Program-made: the position numbers and the translations under genes
From: Paracoccaceae bacterium
Lineage (GTDB): Bacteria > Pseudomonadota > Alphaproteobacteria > Rhodobacterales > Rhodobacteraceae
Reading direction: 5' to 3'
Assembly (NCBI GenBank): GCA_022823605.1
Contig: JAJEHS010000006.1
Coordinates: forward strand, 655,001-719,000
Length of the DNA stretch: 64,000 nt
The notes under the pieces: generated by a model
Seen by the model: the letters and a program-made list of their open reading frames with translations, nothing else
Told to the model about the DNA's origin: nothing
Database searches by the model: none
Shown: positions 18,614-28,782 of the stretch, piece by piece
Numbering within the stretch: the first letter of the stretch is position 1
Layout: each line of letters begins with the position of its first letter

Positions 18614-19636
18614 TTACCTGATAATGGAAACCAATCGTTCCAAATCCTCGGGCAAGTCTGCTTCAAAGACCATTTTCTCTCTTGTTTTCGGATGTATCAG
18701 CTCAAGTTGACCAGCATGAAGAGCCTGGCGAGGGAATCCACCAATTATCTCATTAATTTGGGGACTTGTTGAACAGATATTTTGTTGCCCCTGGCCATAG
18801 ATCTGGTCACCGATTATGGGATAACCGATATATTCCATGTGAACCCTTATCTGGTGTGTTCTACCGGTTTCAAGCCAACATTTGATCAGGGATAACGACC
18901 TGTCCTGAAAAATCTCCATGACCTGAAATCTTGTGATGGCAGTTTTGCCACCTGAACCTAAGGTGGAAAATCTTTTTCGATTGCTGGGGTCCCGACCGAT
19001 ATTTGCGTAAATACGGAAAATATCTCCCGGTTCGAAATCAAGTGCATTGACATTTTTGACAAGCAGGGCTGGAATGGTGGGAACACCTTTGATCAATGCA
19101 TGATAAACCCTTTTTGCAGTTCGGGAGGAAAATTGCTTTGTCAGTGAATGCATTGCCCGGTCCGTTTTGGCAACCACCATAAGTCCGGTCGTATCCTTAT
19201 CCAATCTGTGAACAATTCCGGGACGTATCTTATTGCTACCATTCGAAAGATTTTGACCACAATGATAGGCTAATGCATTGACCAAGGTGCCGGTATGATT
19301 CCCTGCTCCAGGATGAACCACCATACCCGACGGTTTGTTTATTACAATGATTTCGGCGTCTTCGTAAACTATGTCCAGATCAATTTTTTCTGCCTGGATA
19401 TGGTCAGCTCTTGATTCGGGTACTCTGATTACCAATTCCTGATCCTGATAAACCAAGGTTTTGGGAATAGTAATTACTTTTCCTTGTAAAGAAACATAAC
19501 CCCCTTTAATTAACTTACTTACTCTGGATCTGCTTATTTCCAGGTCTTCAGGGAGGAGGCTTGTCAGTGCCCTATCAAGCCTGGTTGGAGGTCCCTCCTC
19601 AATTAGAAACGAAAAAGTTTTAGGATCATCATTCAT
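18614..19636 (-). CDS. rluD: Ribosomal large subunit pseudouridine synthase, RluD type
   Basis: 340 residues. An S4 RNA-binding domain (about 17-75) precedes the RluA-family catalytic domain with PSGMVVHPGAGN and the catalytic Asp D146 in HRLDKDTTGL; the C-terminal part has GRTHQIRVHMEYIGYPIIGD. It modifies uridines in 23S rRNA; RluD is the best guess within RluC/RluD. Its start codon overlaps that of the divergent DUF6476 gene, so its promoter lies inside that gene. Confidence 0.9.
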   Translation of the reverse strand: MNDDPKTFSFLIEEGPPTRLDRALTSLLPEDLEISRSRVSKLIKGGYVSLQGKVITIPKTLVYQDQELVIRVPESRADHIQAEKIDLDIVYEDAEIIVINKPSGMVVHPGAGNHTGTLVNALAYHCGQNLSNGSNKIRPGIVHRLDKDTTGLMVVAKTDRAMHSLTKQFSSRTAKRVYHALIKGVPTIPALLVKNVNALDFEPGDIFRIYANIGRDPSNRKRFSTLGSGGKTAITRFQVMEIFQDRSLSLIKCWLETGRTHQIRVHMEYIGYPIIGDQIYGQGQQNICSTSPQINEIIGGFPRQALHAGQLELIHPKTREKMVFEADLPEDLERLVSIIR

Positions 19637-19952
19637 GAATATTACCCCTGAAAACCCCTCCGAACCAACAGGATTAAAATGGCTGAAAATACTGGTGGCA
19701 GTACTTACTGTTACCTTAATTATAGGTTTTTTGACAATTGTTGGTATGTTTGTTTACCGATTTAATTCAATCGGTGATTCTCCAGTCTTGTCCCCCCTAC
19801 CTGACGAAATCAGTTTGCCCCATGGAACAGAGATCGATGCCTTTACACAAGCCGAGGACTGGTATTTGATTCTAACGTCTGAAAATGAATTGTTTATTTA
19901 TGACCGGCAAACCAATGAACTCACCCAAAAGATCAAAATCCAAAATAATTGA
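19635..19952 (+). CDS. DUF6476 family small membrane protein
   Basis: 105 residues: about 15 hydrophilic residues, one membrane helix (about 17-42) and a short extracytoplasmic domain with LPHGTEIDAFTQAEDWYLIL and ENELFIYDR. It matches the small DUF6476 proteins found next to rluD and rpoH in Rhodobacterales-like genomes. Function is unknown. The ATG shares two bases with the opposite rluD start. dnaG follows 34 bases later on the same strand. Confidence 0.7.
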   Translation: MNITPENPSEPTGLKWLKILVAVLTVTLIIGFLTIVGMFVYRFNSIGDSPVLSPLPDEISLPHGTEIDAFTQAEDWYLILTSENELFIYDRQTNELTQKIKIQNN

Positions 19953-19986
19953 TTTTGAATTTTGTGATAATTGGGCATAATTAGGC

Positions 19987-22059
19987 ATGGCTTTTCCACC
20001 AGAGTTTATTGACGAACTAAACAGGGTAACATCGATTTCCCGATTATTGGGGAAGTTTGTTACCTGGGACTCAAAAAAGACCAAGGCTGCCAAGGGTGAT
20101 TACTGGGCCTGTTGCCCATTTCATCAGGAAAAAACCCCCTCCTTTCATGCAACCGAATCCCGGGGAACATACTATTGTTTTTCATGTCATGAAAAAGGGA
20201 ATGCCTTTACTTTCCTGCAAAAAAGCCGGGGAATGAGTTTTACCGATGCGGTCAGATTTCTGGCAGCTGAAGCCAACCTACCTCTTCCCGAGCCTACCGG
20301 CAAAGAGAAGGAACAGGCCGAAAAGGTAAATTATTTAATCAAAATCCATGAAATTGCTGCCAACCATTATCAGGAGCAGTTACATTTGAAATCGGGCAAA
20401 CCTGCTCTTGATTACCTCGAATCACGGGGTTTGAAACCCTCAATCATAGAAGAATTCGGCATCGGATATGCCCCCAACAATTTGGAAATTATCAATATTC
20501 TTAATCTAGCTGGATTTTCCCAAGACCAGATAGTCGAGGCTGGTTTGGCCAAACCAAGGGACAATGGGAATGGTATTTACACCACCTTCCGGGACCGGAT
20601 TATGTTTCCGATTCAGGACAGCAGAGCTCGTATAATCGCCTTTGGTGGTAGGGCCATGGATCCCAATACTCCAGCAAAATACCTCAATTCCCCCAACACC
20701 TCAATCTTCAACAAGGGGGTCATACTATATAATCTCCACAACGCATCGTCGTCAGTCAATGACGATAATCCCCTTGTGGTTGTCGAAGGATACATGGATG
20801 TTATTGCCCTTCATCAAGCAGGATTTGTTGCCTCGGTTGCCCCACTCGGAACTGCTGTAACTCCCGAACACCTCGCCCAATTATTAAAGCTGTCACAACA
20901 ACCCATTCTTGCCATGGATGGAGATGAGGCAGGAATTAGAGCAGCCAAAAGAATAGTTGATCTAGTGCTCCCTTTACTTGAACCGGGTAAAACCGTACGG
21001 TTTTGCACACTGCCTGATGGGCTTGATCCAGATGATTTCATTAGAAAGAGGGGAATCACTGGTATGAAGGATTACCTCAACAAATCCATGGAATTAAATG
21101 ATTTCATCTGGACCTCTGAAATCGTTGGCAAGCGATTCGATACCCTGAACTCAAAGACTGTATTGAGGGAAATTCTCAATGGAAAAATAAGCCAGATCAA
21201 ACATTTCGTTGTCCGAAATACCTACAAAGAAGATTTCAATAATCGATATTGGAAAAAATTTGTTCAAGCCGCTCCAAAAGGTAAAGGTAAAAAACTTTTT
21301 GAAGCAAGTGAGCAATCAAAGCAAGTCAAAGAATCTCTAAATAAAACAGGTAAGCTGAACAAGGGTAGCGAACTGTTTCTTCTGGAAGCTACATTGATTT
21401 CCCTTTGTTTACATCACCCTGATATCATTGAAAGTGAAATCGGAAACCTGGAATCCTATGATTTTGAAACTGAGGAATTGAATGGTATAAGGTCTGAATT
21501 ATTGAGGGAAGTAGAAAGCAAGGCTACTTCCAGCAACAGTTTTCTGGATATACTAAAAGAAGGGGAGTATTCGCAGGAAGTTCAGGAACTTCTAGATATC
21601 GGTGAAATTAATATTCTTCCTGAAATTACCAACCGAAACGCCCTCACAGAAGCAGGAGTGCTTTTTCAGGAAATTCTGTACTGGTTGCAAATTCTACAAG
21701 AAGAAAAAAACTTGAAACAGGAACTAACAAGAACTCCTGAATTGAAAGACAAGGGCAAGTTATTGAGCAAACAGCTCAAGGATACGACCCTGAAACGAGA
21801 AAGTATCGAAAGTAATATTCTGGATCAGGATACAGTTACTTCCCAAGAAGGAACCGGTGAACAAATGGATGACACAGTTCGTCTGGAGGGAATAATTGCT
21901 TCGGCATTTACCACTGATAATTCTACATTACAAGACGGTAGCACTCTCAAGCCTGCGGAAAAAACTACACCGCCTGATGATAATGTAATTGTCATGGATA
22001 ATTCCCACAGGGTTTCAAAGGAAGATTATAAAGAGTTGATGAATCTTGTGAACAAGTGA
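19987..22059 (+). CDS. dnaG: DNA primase
   Basis: 690 residues, slightly long for the family. The CHC2 zinc finger is CCPFHQEKTPSF (about 42-53) with YYCFSCHEKGN. The primase core has IGYAPNN and the RIMFPI motif; the TOPRIM domain shows VVVEGYMDVIALHQAGF and AMDGDEAGIRAA. The C-terminal region from about 430 is low-complexity and Glu/Lys-rich, presumably the helicase-binding part. It makes RNA primers at the replication fork. It sits directly ahead of rpoD, the classical primase-sigma order. Confidence 0.95.
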   Translation: MAFPPEFIDELNRVTSISRLLGKFVTWDSKKTKAAKGDYWACCPFHQEKTPSFHATESRGTYYCFSCHEKGNAFTFLQKSRGMSFTDAVRFLAAEANLPLPEPTGKEKEQAEKVNYLIKIHEIAANHYQEQLHLKSGKPALDYLESRGLKPSIIEEFGIGYAPNNLEIINILNLAGFSQDQIVEAGLAKPRDNGNGIYTTFRDRIMFPIQDSRARIIAFGGRAMDPNTPAKYLNSPNTSIFNKGVILYNLHNASSSVNDDNPLVVVEGYMDVIALHQAGFVASVAPLGTAVTPEHLAQLLKLSQQPILAMDGDEAGIRAAKRIVDLVLPLLEPGKTVRFCTLPDGLDPDDFIRKRGITGMKDYLNKSMELNDFIWTSEIVGKRFDTLNSKTVLREILNGKISQIKHFVVRNTYKEDFNNRYWKKFVQAAPKGKGKKLFEASEQSKQVKESLNKTGKLNKGSELFLLEATLISLCLHHPDIIESEIGNLESYDFETEELNGIRSELLREVESKATSSNSFLDILKEGEYSQEVQELLDIGEINILPEITNRNALTEAGVLFQEILYWLQILQEEKNLKQELTRTPELKDKGKLLSKQLKDTTLKRESIESNILDQDTVTSQEGTGEQMDDTVRLEGIIASAFTTDNSTLQDGSTLKPAEKTTPPDDNVIVMDNSHRVSKEDYKELMNLVNK

Positions 22060-22190
22060 GTCATTAATCTTCTAAAATCATCATTTTAACTGGATTTTGT
22101 GTACTGAGGGTGCCCAACCGAATCCTTTAAGTATCATGAATCACTTGGCTTCCTAGTATCGGCAAAATGGAAATTCCTGAACTGGCATCT

Positions 22191-22218
22191 TTGAAAATTG
22201 ATTCAAAAAAACTATCTA
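22191..22218 (+). promoter_or_regulatory. Candidate promoter in the dnaG-rpoD gap
   Basis: TTGAAA (22191-22196) and TATCTA (22213-22218) are separated by 16 bases. The 304-base gap between the dnaG stop and the rpoD ATG otherwise contains no gene, hairpin or repeat that I can see. Confidence 0.3.
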
Positions 22219-22363
22219 TTGCTGTAATGGGCCTTGAGGCTAGTACGCACTGTTAATCAATTCCCGAGGTTATAAATATAGCCAAATGGAGGATACCCGC
22301 CAAAAGCTATGAAGGATAAGCAGCCCAATCTTCCCCTGATTGTCAACAACAACGGAACTATTT

Positions 22364-25300
22364 ATGGCAATTAATTCGAGTGATGAATTTGAAAATGAAG
22401 AATTTACCGAATTACTGAAAAACGGTGATGGAACACCAATTTTTGATAACCCTGATTCAGATGACTGGGCAGAACTTGTTGAAGAAATATCAGCACATTC
22501 CGACAAGGAAGGAAACCTTCATCTTCAAGAGGTAAAAAATTTCCTCCTATCCCTTTACAATTGTGAGGAAAAAACGGAAAAAGTGCTGATTTTGCTAGAG
22601 GAAAAGGGTATTGATCTAATTGATGATGATAAGCCTACGTCCAAACAATTTTCAGCCAACAATACCTTTCACCTGACCGAAAAGGGTAAGGAAAACCTTA
22701 GCCCATCTGGGGATGTTGAAGAGGAAGATGATTCAGATATTTCTCCCGAGGAAGAGCATAAACTCACACAGCAGATCGCCACTGCAATGGAGGATTTGAC
22801 CAGAGCCATTTATACATTGCCCTTTACCTTCAGGATGTTGGCCAATTTTGACAAATTGTTGAAAACCAATGATATTCAATGGGAAACCATAATTGACCTG
22901 CAATATTCAAGCCTGAGGCACCATTTCAACTTCCATGCCCGCAAATACAAGAACAACCCCTTTCAGCACAAGATAATTCACTATCACAACCCCACTGAAA
23001 ATAATTTGCTGAATGACCAGGCAAAGAAATCCCTGGCCCGGGACATGAAAAAATTCATGCGGAAATATGAAGGCTTCCAGGTTTTGATAGAAAGGCGTTT
23101 CAGGTATTTGGAAGGTACTTCAATCAGATATACCAAGGCCCAGGTTAAAAGACTTAATCGAGAAAGAAAGGAACTTGGCATCATTGTCGCCAGATTGTCC
23201 CTCAATCATACGGTTATCAGTAAAATCCAAGCCCATATGGAAGATCAGTATCACAAATTGATGGATGCTGAATCGGTCATTCTTGAAGTTGTTGAAAAAC
23301 ACAAATCACGCCCCAGCGATTTCAAAAAGTTTTGGAAGGGCAAGGAAATTGCCATCAATCCGCTTGATTCAGAGAAGGAAGAAATCCCCCGAAAGTGGCA
23401 GGCTTTATTGAACAGTGAAAAGGATGTGTTTCAAGCCGCCCGCATCAAATATGCCGAGATCCTCGAAGCCATCGGTTTGGAATTTGATGAATTCCGAGAA
23501 GTATACTACCAGATAGAAAAGGCCTCAAGGGAACTTATTGAAAACAAGCAAAAACTGGGCATCAAAATGAAGCCTCTAGTTGATCGATTGGTCAAGGAAA
23601 GCAAACTGATCAATCCCAATACATCCGAAATCATAACCCTGGCAAACAAGGCCCTAGTCGAAGCTCTTGATACTTGTGAATATGATCAGGAAACCTTTTC
23701 ACAATATGCCGAAATCAAGATAAGGGAAGCCTTGGGATTGGTAGTTCTGAATGCCCAGTCAGATCTTAATGACAATCTCCTGTTCGACATTGATCTGGCT
23801 GGTTTGGAGGAATTCCAGGAACCAGATGATACCTTTCAGTATGAATTTGATTATCTGGAGGAAGTTCCCGGTACACAGGAAAGCAAATCAAGTGAAATTG
23901 TTACCATATCGACAGCACCATCCCTCCCCATAGACCGAACCAATGACCCGGTCAGATTGTATTTCCGAGATATGGGTACGGTCGAGTTGCTTTCTCGTGA
24001 AGGTGAAATAGCCATTGCCAAGAGAATTGAGGCCGGCCGAAATGAATTGGTAGCGGCATTGGGAACCAGTCCCCTCACCTTCCGAGCAGTTGCCATTTGG
24101 TATGACGAGATCATTTCAGGCGAGGCTTCCTTGCGAGACGTAATTGATCTGGATGCTACCCATCAGGACATACAAAGACCCAAGGAACCGGATTTTGAGG
24201 AATTTACGGCTGATCATGTTCGCAGGGCCATTTTCAATCTGAGCAGCAAGTTTGACACTTACTCTCATCTCAATTCCCAACGCATAGTATCCCTGCTTGA
24301 TCCCTTGAAAAAATTCGGCAAGTCCAAGATCAAGGAGCTCAAGGTTTGTCAGGAGGAATTGAAGGATAGCTGTTCAAAGGTCAAAATGAATGACCCCCTG
24401 ATTTCTGTCCTTGTCAACAAGATATGTGATATCCATAAGACATTTCAGAAAATTGACAAGGAAATCCTTACCATTTCCAAACAGGAAAAGATCGATTTGC
24501 AGGCATTTCGAGATATCATCTACTCGACTGCATACAACAAGGATTGGCTGGAATACCTAAACCCCAAACTTGGTTCGATTTGGGGAATTTTTCATGGTAA
24601 GCTGGAAGATAATTTTGATGAATTGAAACGGCTACTGATCTCGATCGGTAACTTGACAGGTGCTTCCTATCTAGAATCTTCTGAATTGTTGGAGCGGTAT
24701 TACAAGGCTGGTCATCTTTCATCTAGGATAGATTTTACCTCAATTGACAAGGGGATCCCTCAACTTAAAAAATGTCCCTACATCTTCAAACCACTCATCC
24801 ACGAGATGCAGAAGGTAATTGCCAAGGAAATCAAATATTCCGACATTCTGGATTCCGAAGAATCCTTCCTCTATCTTGCCCAAAATGGTTCCATCGAATT
24901 CACCGAGGAGAAAATCCACCATAAAAAGAAAGAAAGATTGATACGTGAAAGTTGTCACAAAATATTCGAAGAACTAATATCCCTATATCAGGAAATTGAG
25001 CAGGTACTTGATTCGGATTTTAATGGTCTTTCCAATATTTCCAAGGCCAAGGATATCTCTGTTCATACCAGTGATTACTTTCCAAAACGGGAGAAATTTT
25101 TCCAAAAGCTGGAAAATCTACCCTTCAAGGTGGATTTTGAAAAATTGCTGGAACCGCAGTTTAAAGATCTAAGCCATGCCATTGCATCCTTTGAGGATGA
25201 AATTGATCACTTTGCCCCCAAAGTGAAACTTAAGCCAAATGAATTCAGGGATTTCATTCTCAACCTCCCCATTGAAACCGACTGGCGCAAGGCAGGATCG

Positions 25301-27082
25301 GAAAAAAAGGGTAAGCGGTGGTCTCATTTGAACCAAAAAATGACCCTGATTACAATTATCAATTCCTTGAGACAAAGGATCTTTGAAGCCTCAAACCTCG
25401 TGGGACTCCACCGAACAGAATTTCGGGAAAGATTTCCCGAATCCTGGTTCAACTCGCACGGAAGTCTTTACCCTGATAAGAGATCCCTGGTGATTGGAAT
25501 GCTTCCGGAAATTCCGATTACTCTTTTTGAAGTCGCATCATGGAAGAACAGAATTGAATCTTCATCCATTGAAATTGCTGATGTCATAAATGTTAAAACC
25601 ACTTTTGACAGTCTGAAGGGGCCAACCCTTCCAAAGGACAATCCCGGCATCGAGATTAAATCAATGTCCAATGAAACCACCCTGATGAGTTTGATTGGAG
25701 AGGGTCTGGAAGGTGATGAAGAAAACAAGGATCATCATTCAGTAGCTGAATTGGAGGATTTGGTTCGTGAGCCGGTTCTTAACAAATTGCGGGAAATTAC
25801 CAAAAGACTTAGTTCCTTTGAAGACATAAAAAACAAGAGAATTTTGAAGGAAGTGGGAGAAATCCAACGATTCACTAGCAGACAGGAGGCCCGATACATA
25901 AGGGAGAGAGATACCTTGATTGCCCTTACTCAATCGTTGCACTTCAACCAGAAAAGGATCGAGGCCCTTATTGATCAAATCAAGGGTATCAACAATCGAA
26001 GGCTGAAACTTCAGACTGAAATTCTCCGCCTGTCCACACGGGCTCGGATAAATCGACGCGATTTTCTAAATAACTGGATTGGCAATGAGGTTAATCTCAA
26101 ATGGGTCCATTCCATTCGAAACAAACCGGAACGGGGCTGGCAGGAATTCGTTGAGAAATTTGAAAATGAAATTCTTGAGATTCAGCATGGACTTATTGAA
26201 GTAACCAAAACGGTTGGTTTGAAAATGGGTACGGGCCTGCCGCTTACTAGGGAGTACATACTTGAAGAAGGCAAAATTTCAGCTGCAGCTCCCTTGTATT
26301 TCGACAATGAGTTCCTGTCTTTGGTCGGTCGTGTAAACAAGGGTGAAAGAGAAGCCCAACTTGCCAAGAAAGAAATGGTTGAATCCAATTTGAGGTTGGT
26401 GATTTCAATTTCCAAAAAATACACCAACAGGGGATTGCAACTTCTGGATTTGATTCAGGAAGGCAACATCGGATTGATGAAAGCCGTTGACAAATTTGAA
26501 TACCGACGGGGATATAAATTTTCAACCTATGCAACCTGGTGGGTTCGTCAGGCCATAACACGGTCTATCGCCGATCAGGCGAAAACGATCCGAATACCCG
26601 TTCACATGATCGAAACGATCAACAAATTACGAAGAACAAGTCGCCAATTGCATCATGAATTGAAGAGAGAGGCGACTCCGGAGGAATTGGCAGATAAACT
26701 ACATATGCCCCTGGACAAGGTTCGCAAGGTTATGAAAATAGCCAAGGAACCAATCAGCCTGGAAACACCTATCGGTGATGAGGATGATAGCAAATTGGGT
26801 GATTTTATTGAAGATCAACAGGCGATACTGCCTCTTGAAAGCGCCATTCAATCCAACCTCAAGGAAACAACCGGCAGGGTTTTGGCCGGCCTTTCCGAGC
26901 GAGAGGAAAAGGTACTCAGACTGAGGTTTGGCATAGGGGTTTCAACTGACCATACACTTGAAGAGGTTGGACAGGTTTTTCAGGTCACGAGAGAGCGAAT
27001 AAGGCAGATTGAAGCCAAGGCGCTTCGCAAACTGAAACATCCAAACCGCAGCAAGAAGCTGCGCCCCTTCCTTGAAGATTAG
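22364..27082 (+). CDS. rpoD: Giant housekeeping sigma factor RpoD with tandem NCR modules and an N-terminal pseudo-sigma domain
   Basis: 1,572 residues from ATG 22364 (a TTG at 22340 would add 8), versus about 600-700 normally. Region 1.1 is at about 40-89. A canonical region 1.2 ([21 protein letters not shown]) is at 528-548. Intact region 2 starts near 1316, with [20 protein letters not shown] and [13 protein letters not shown]; regions 3 and 4 follow, ending in a normal -35-binding helix ([20 protein letters not shown]). The surplus is four copies of a region-1.2-like plus NCR-like module, and a degenerate region 2 at 376-457. The last 260 residues look fully functional. Position after dnaG marks it as the principal sigma factor. 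The frame is unbroken throughout and codon use looks uniform. No other rpoD lies in the window. Confidence 0.93.
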   Translation: MAINSSDEFENEEFTELLKNGDGTPIFDNPDSDDWAELVEEISAHSDKEGNLHLQEVKNFLLSLYNCEEKTEKVLILLEEKGIDLIDDDKPTSKQFSANNTFHLTEKGKENLSPSGDVEEEDDSDISPEEEHKLTQQIATAMEDLTRAIYTLPFTFRMLANFDKLLKTNDIQWETIIDLQYSSLRHHFNFHARKYKNNPFQHKIIHYHNPTENNLLNDQAKKSLARDMKKFMRKYEGFQVLIERRFRYLEGTSIRYTKAQVKRLNRERKELGIIVARLSLNHTVISKIQAHMEDQYHKLMDAESVILEVVEKHKSRPSDFKKFWKGKEIAINPLDSEKEEIPRKWQALLNSEKDVFQAARIKYAEILEAIGLEFDEFREVYYQIEKASRELIENKQKLGIKMKPLVDRLVKESKLINPNTSEIITLANKALVEALDTCEYDQETFSQYAEIKIREALGLVVLNAQSDLNDNLLFDIDLAGLEEFQEPDDTFQYEFDYLEEVPGTQESKSSEIVTISTAPSLPIDRTNDPVRLYFRDMGTVELLSREGEIAIAKRIEAGRNELVAALGTSPLTFRAVAIWYDEIISGEASLRDVIDLDATHQDIQRPKEPDFEEFTADHVRRAIFNLSSKFDTYSHLNSQRIVSLLDPLKKFGKSKIKELKVCQEELKDSCSKVKMNDPLISVLVNKICDIHKTFQKIDKEILTISKQEKIDLQAFRDIIYSTAYNKDWLEYLNPKLGSIWGIFHGKLEDNFDELKRLLISIGNLTGASYLESSELLERYYKAGHLSSRIDFTSIDKGIPQLKKCPYIFKPLIHEMQKVIAKEIKYSDILDSEESFLYLAQNGSIEFTEEKIHHKKKERLIRESCHKIFEELISLYQEIEQVLDSDFNGLSNISKAKDISVHTSDYFPKREKFFQKLENLPFKVDFEKLLEPQFKDLSHAIASFEDEIDHFAPKVKLKPNEFRDFILNLPIETDWRKAGSEKKGKRWSHLNQKMTLITIINSLRQRIFEASNLVGLHRTEFRERFPESWFNSHGSLYPDKRSLVIGMLPEIPITLFEVASWKNRIESSSIEIADVINVKTTFDSLKGPTLPKDNPGIEIKSMSNETTLMSLIGEGLEGDEENKDHHSVAELEDLVREPVLNKLREITKRLSSFEDIKNKRILKEVGEIQRFTSRQEARYIRERDTLIALTQSLHFNQKRIEALIDQIKGINNRRLKLQTEILRLSTRARINRRDFLNNWIGNEVNLKWVHSIRNKPERGWQEFVEKFENEILEIQHGLIEVTKTVGLKMGTGLPLTREYILEEGKISAAAPLYFDNEFLSLVGRVNKGEREAQLAKKEMVESNLRLVISISKKYTNRGLQLLDLIQEGNIGLMKAVDKFEYRRGYKFSTYATWWVRQAITRSIADQAKTIRIPVHMIETINKLRRTSRQLHHELKREATPEELADKLHMPLDKVRKVMKIAKEPISLETPIGDEDDSKLGDFIEDQQAILPLESAIQSNLKETTGRVLAGLSEREEKVLRLRFGIGVSTDHTLEEVGQVFQVTRERIRQIEAKALRKLKHPNRSKKLRPFLED
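22748..23488 (+). repeat. RpoD module A: degenerate region 1.2 plus NCR-like block (residues 129-375)
   Basis: The 28-residue core at 152-179 (starts LPFTFR, ends IIDL) aligns without gaps to region 1.2 of module B with 8 identities by hand count. The 43-residue helical block 278-320 (starts LSLN, ends SDF) aligns without gaps to the canonical NCR block of module D with 7 identities. Helix repeats continue to about 375, including LEAIGL. Confidence 0.75.
23489..23734 (+). repeat. Degenerate copy of sigma region 2 inside RpoD (residues 376-457)
   Basis: Residues 376-449 align to the true region 2 (1316-1390) with a single one-residue gap. Shared features are the EF start, the K..RE pattern, and N..L..A.D..EY....FS.YA...R.A at the end. 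The two tryptophans of the true copy (TWWVRQAI) are replaced by EIKIREAL, so this copy lacks the residues used to melt the -10 element. Confidence 0.75.
23936..24667 (+). repeat. RpoD module B: canonical region 1.2 plus diverged NCR-like block (residues 525-768)
   Basis: This copy has the intact region 1.2. Core 569-596 (SPLTFR ... VIDL); NCR block 673-715 (starts VKMN, ends QAF) with 12 of 43 identities to module D by hand count, ungapped. It is followed by [10 protein letters not shown], matching the [10 protein letters not shown] segment of module D. Confidence 0.78.
24716..25417 (+). repeat. RpoD module C (residues 785-1018)
   Basis: Core 804-831 (CPYIFK ... DILDS), 6 of 28 identities to module B; NCR block 919-961 (starts LPFK, ends NEF), 8 of 43 identities to module D, both ungapped. 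The tail EASNLVGL matches EVTKTVGL of module D. Confidence 0.7.
25481..26233 (+). repeat. RpoD module D: diverged region 1.2 plus canonical NCR (residues 1040-1290)
   Basis: Core 1050-1077 (IPITLF ... DVINV), 10 of 28 identities to module B. The NCR block 1192-1234 (starts LHFN, ends RDF) is the one closest to ordinary alphaproteobacterial RpoD and leads directly into true region 2. Confidence 0.75.
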
Positions 27083-27135
27083 AAATTATTCCATTTTAGG
27101 AACAGGGACAGGCGAATCAAAAAGAGATACCATCA

Positions 27136-27597
27136 ATGAGATGTCCCTACTGTAATAATCCCAATACCCAGGTTACCGACTCCCGCCCGGTTGAAAATGA
27201 AACCGCAACCCGCCGCCGAAGATTATGCAAAACCTGTGGTGGGAAATGGACAACCTATGAACGGGTACAATTTCAGGATTTTACGGTAAGAAAAACCAGT
27301 GGCGATTTTCAGGATTTTGACCGGAGCAAATTGCGACGGTCAATAACATTGGCCTTGCGAAAAAGACCCCTTGAGAGAGATAAGATAGATCAACTGGTTT
27401 CAGGTGTAATTCGGCGACTTGAACAAAGGGGTGAAAAGGAAATAAGCACCAATCTGATTGGTGAATATGTTATGGATTCGCTGGCTACCATCGACCAGGT
27501 TGCCCATATTCGTTTTGCAAGTGTTTACAAGGACTTTCAGGACACCGATGATTTTGTATCCTTCATAACAAAGATACGCCCTTCAAATGAGTTTTGA
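27136..27597 (+). CDS. nrdR: Transcriptional repressor NrdR
   Basis: 153 residues, the standard length. The zinc ribbon is MRCPYCNN at the start with CKTCGGKWTTYE at 31-42, followed by an ATP-cone (about 49-139) that senses ATP/dATP. It represses ribonucleotide reductase genes. Its TGA overlaps the ribD start by 11 bases, coupling it to the riboflavin operon, a common arrangement in Proteobacteria. Confidence 0.96.
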   Translation: MRCPYCNNPNTQVTDSRPVENETATRRRRLCKTCGGKWTTYERVQFQDFTVRKTSGDFQDFDRSKLRRSITLALRKRPLERDKIDQLVSGVIRRLEQRGEKEISTNLIGEYVMDSLATIDQVAHIRFASVYKDFQDTDDFVSFITKIRPSNEF

Positions 27598-28711
27598 ATT
27601 GGCCCAACCGACCGAAGCGGACCAAAAATTTATTCGAATTGCCCTTGGGTTAGGTAAAAGAGGTCAGGGGCAGACTTGGCCCAACCCATCGGTGGGATGT
27701 ATTCTGGTCAAGGACAACATTATTGTTGGTAGGGGTTTTACACAGTCGCAAGGAAGACCACATGCCGAGGCTGTGGCTTTAAACCAGGCTGGTGCCAAGG
27801 CCAAGGGTGCAACGGCATACATAACTCTTGAACCCTGTTGCTTTGAAGGAAAAACTCCACCCTGTACCGATGCCATCCTTGCTGCCGGGATAAAAAGGGT
27901 CTGTTATTCACTTGCTGATCCTGATCCCAGAGTTGCTGGCAAAGGGGGTGACATTTTACGCAACAATGGAATTGCGGTTACCTCCCCCTGCTTGGAGGAT
28001 TTGGCAAAATATGATCATCAGGGATTTATCCTCTCAAGAACCGAGGGACGGCCTAAAATAACCCTGAAGTTGGCTGCATCATTTGATGGCAAGGTCGCAA
28101 CCAGAACAGGTGACAGCAAATGGATAACCAGTCAACAGGCCAGACATCGGGTACACCTGATGCGAGCCAAGAATGATGCCATCCTGATAGGGAAAGGAAC
28201 CGCCGAAATTGATGATCCCATGTTAACCTCAAGGGGGTTGGGAATTAACCATAAACCGGTAAGAATTGTTATGGATACCAACCTGACGCTTTCATTGGAT
28301 TCAAAACTAGCACAAACATCTGCTGAAATCCCAACCTGGATTTGCCACCGAGCTGGTCTTGATGTTCAGAAGATGGAAGAATGGAACTCCAGAAAGACGA
28401 AATTGATTCCCTGCAATACTGCTGAAAATGGAAATCTAGATCCAAGGGATGTTGTACAGAAGATTGGTGCCTTGGGAGTTACCAGAGTATTTTGCGAAGG
28501 TGGGCCGAAATTGGCCTCATCGCTTTTTGCATGCAACCTTGTTGATGAATTTATCAGTTTTTTTGCCGGCAAGGCATTGGGTGCAAATTCACTTTCTTCA
28601 GTTGGATCCCTGGATCTTGATTTGGTCAAAATGGCACCCAATTTCAGATTGATGAAACTTTATCGGATTGGAAGTGATGCGGTTTGCCACTGGGTTCCGG
28701 TTTCTTCCTGA
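27587..28711 (+). CDS. ribD: Bifunctional riboflavin biosynthesis protein RibD (deaminase/reductase)
   Basis: 374 residues. The deaminase half has the zinc motif PHAEAVAL and PCCFEGKTPPC; the reductase half starts near KITLKLAASFDGKVA and contains the substrate motif of the RibG reductase (EGGPKLASSLF). It carries out deamination and side-chain reduction after GTP ring opening. It starts inside the nrdR end and precedes ribE by 71 bases. Confidence 0.94.
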   Translation: MSFELAQPTEADQKFIRIALGLGKRGQGQTWPNPSVGCILVKDNIIVGRGFTQSQGRPHAEAVALNQAGAKAKGATAYITLEPCCFEGKTPPCTDAILAAGIKRVCYSLADPDPRVAGKGGDILRNNGIAVTSPCLEDLAKYDHQGFILSRTEGRPKITLKLAASFDGKVATRTGDSKWITSQQARHRVHLMRAKNDAILIGKGTAEIDDPMLTSRGLGINHKPVRIVMDTNLTLSLDSKLAQTSAEIPTWICHRAGLDVQKMEEWNSRKTKLIPCNTAENGNLDPRDVVQKIGALGVTRVFCEGGPKLASSLFACNLVDEFISFFAGKALGANSLSSVGSLDLDLVKMAPNFRLMKLYRIGSDAVCHWVPVSS

Positions 28712-28782
28712 AAATGACTGGTTATTTTCTTCTGCGAAAATGTTATTAAGCACTGTTCAGATCGACAAATTGTAGGAAGTTT

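Noticed and set aside
22364-27082. rpoD as two or more fused genes or an assembly chimera
   Set aside because: There is one uninterrupted frame, the modules align with exact ungapped spacing, and all parts are sigma-derived, which points to internal duplication rather than fusion with an unrelated gene. A sequencing check is still listed.
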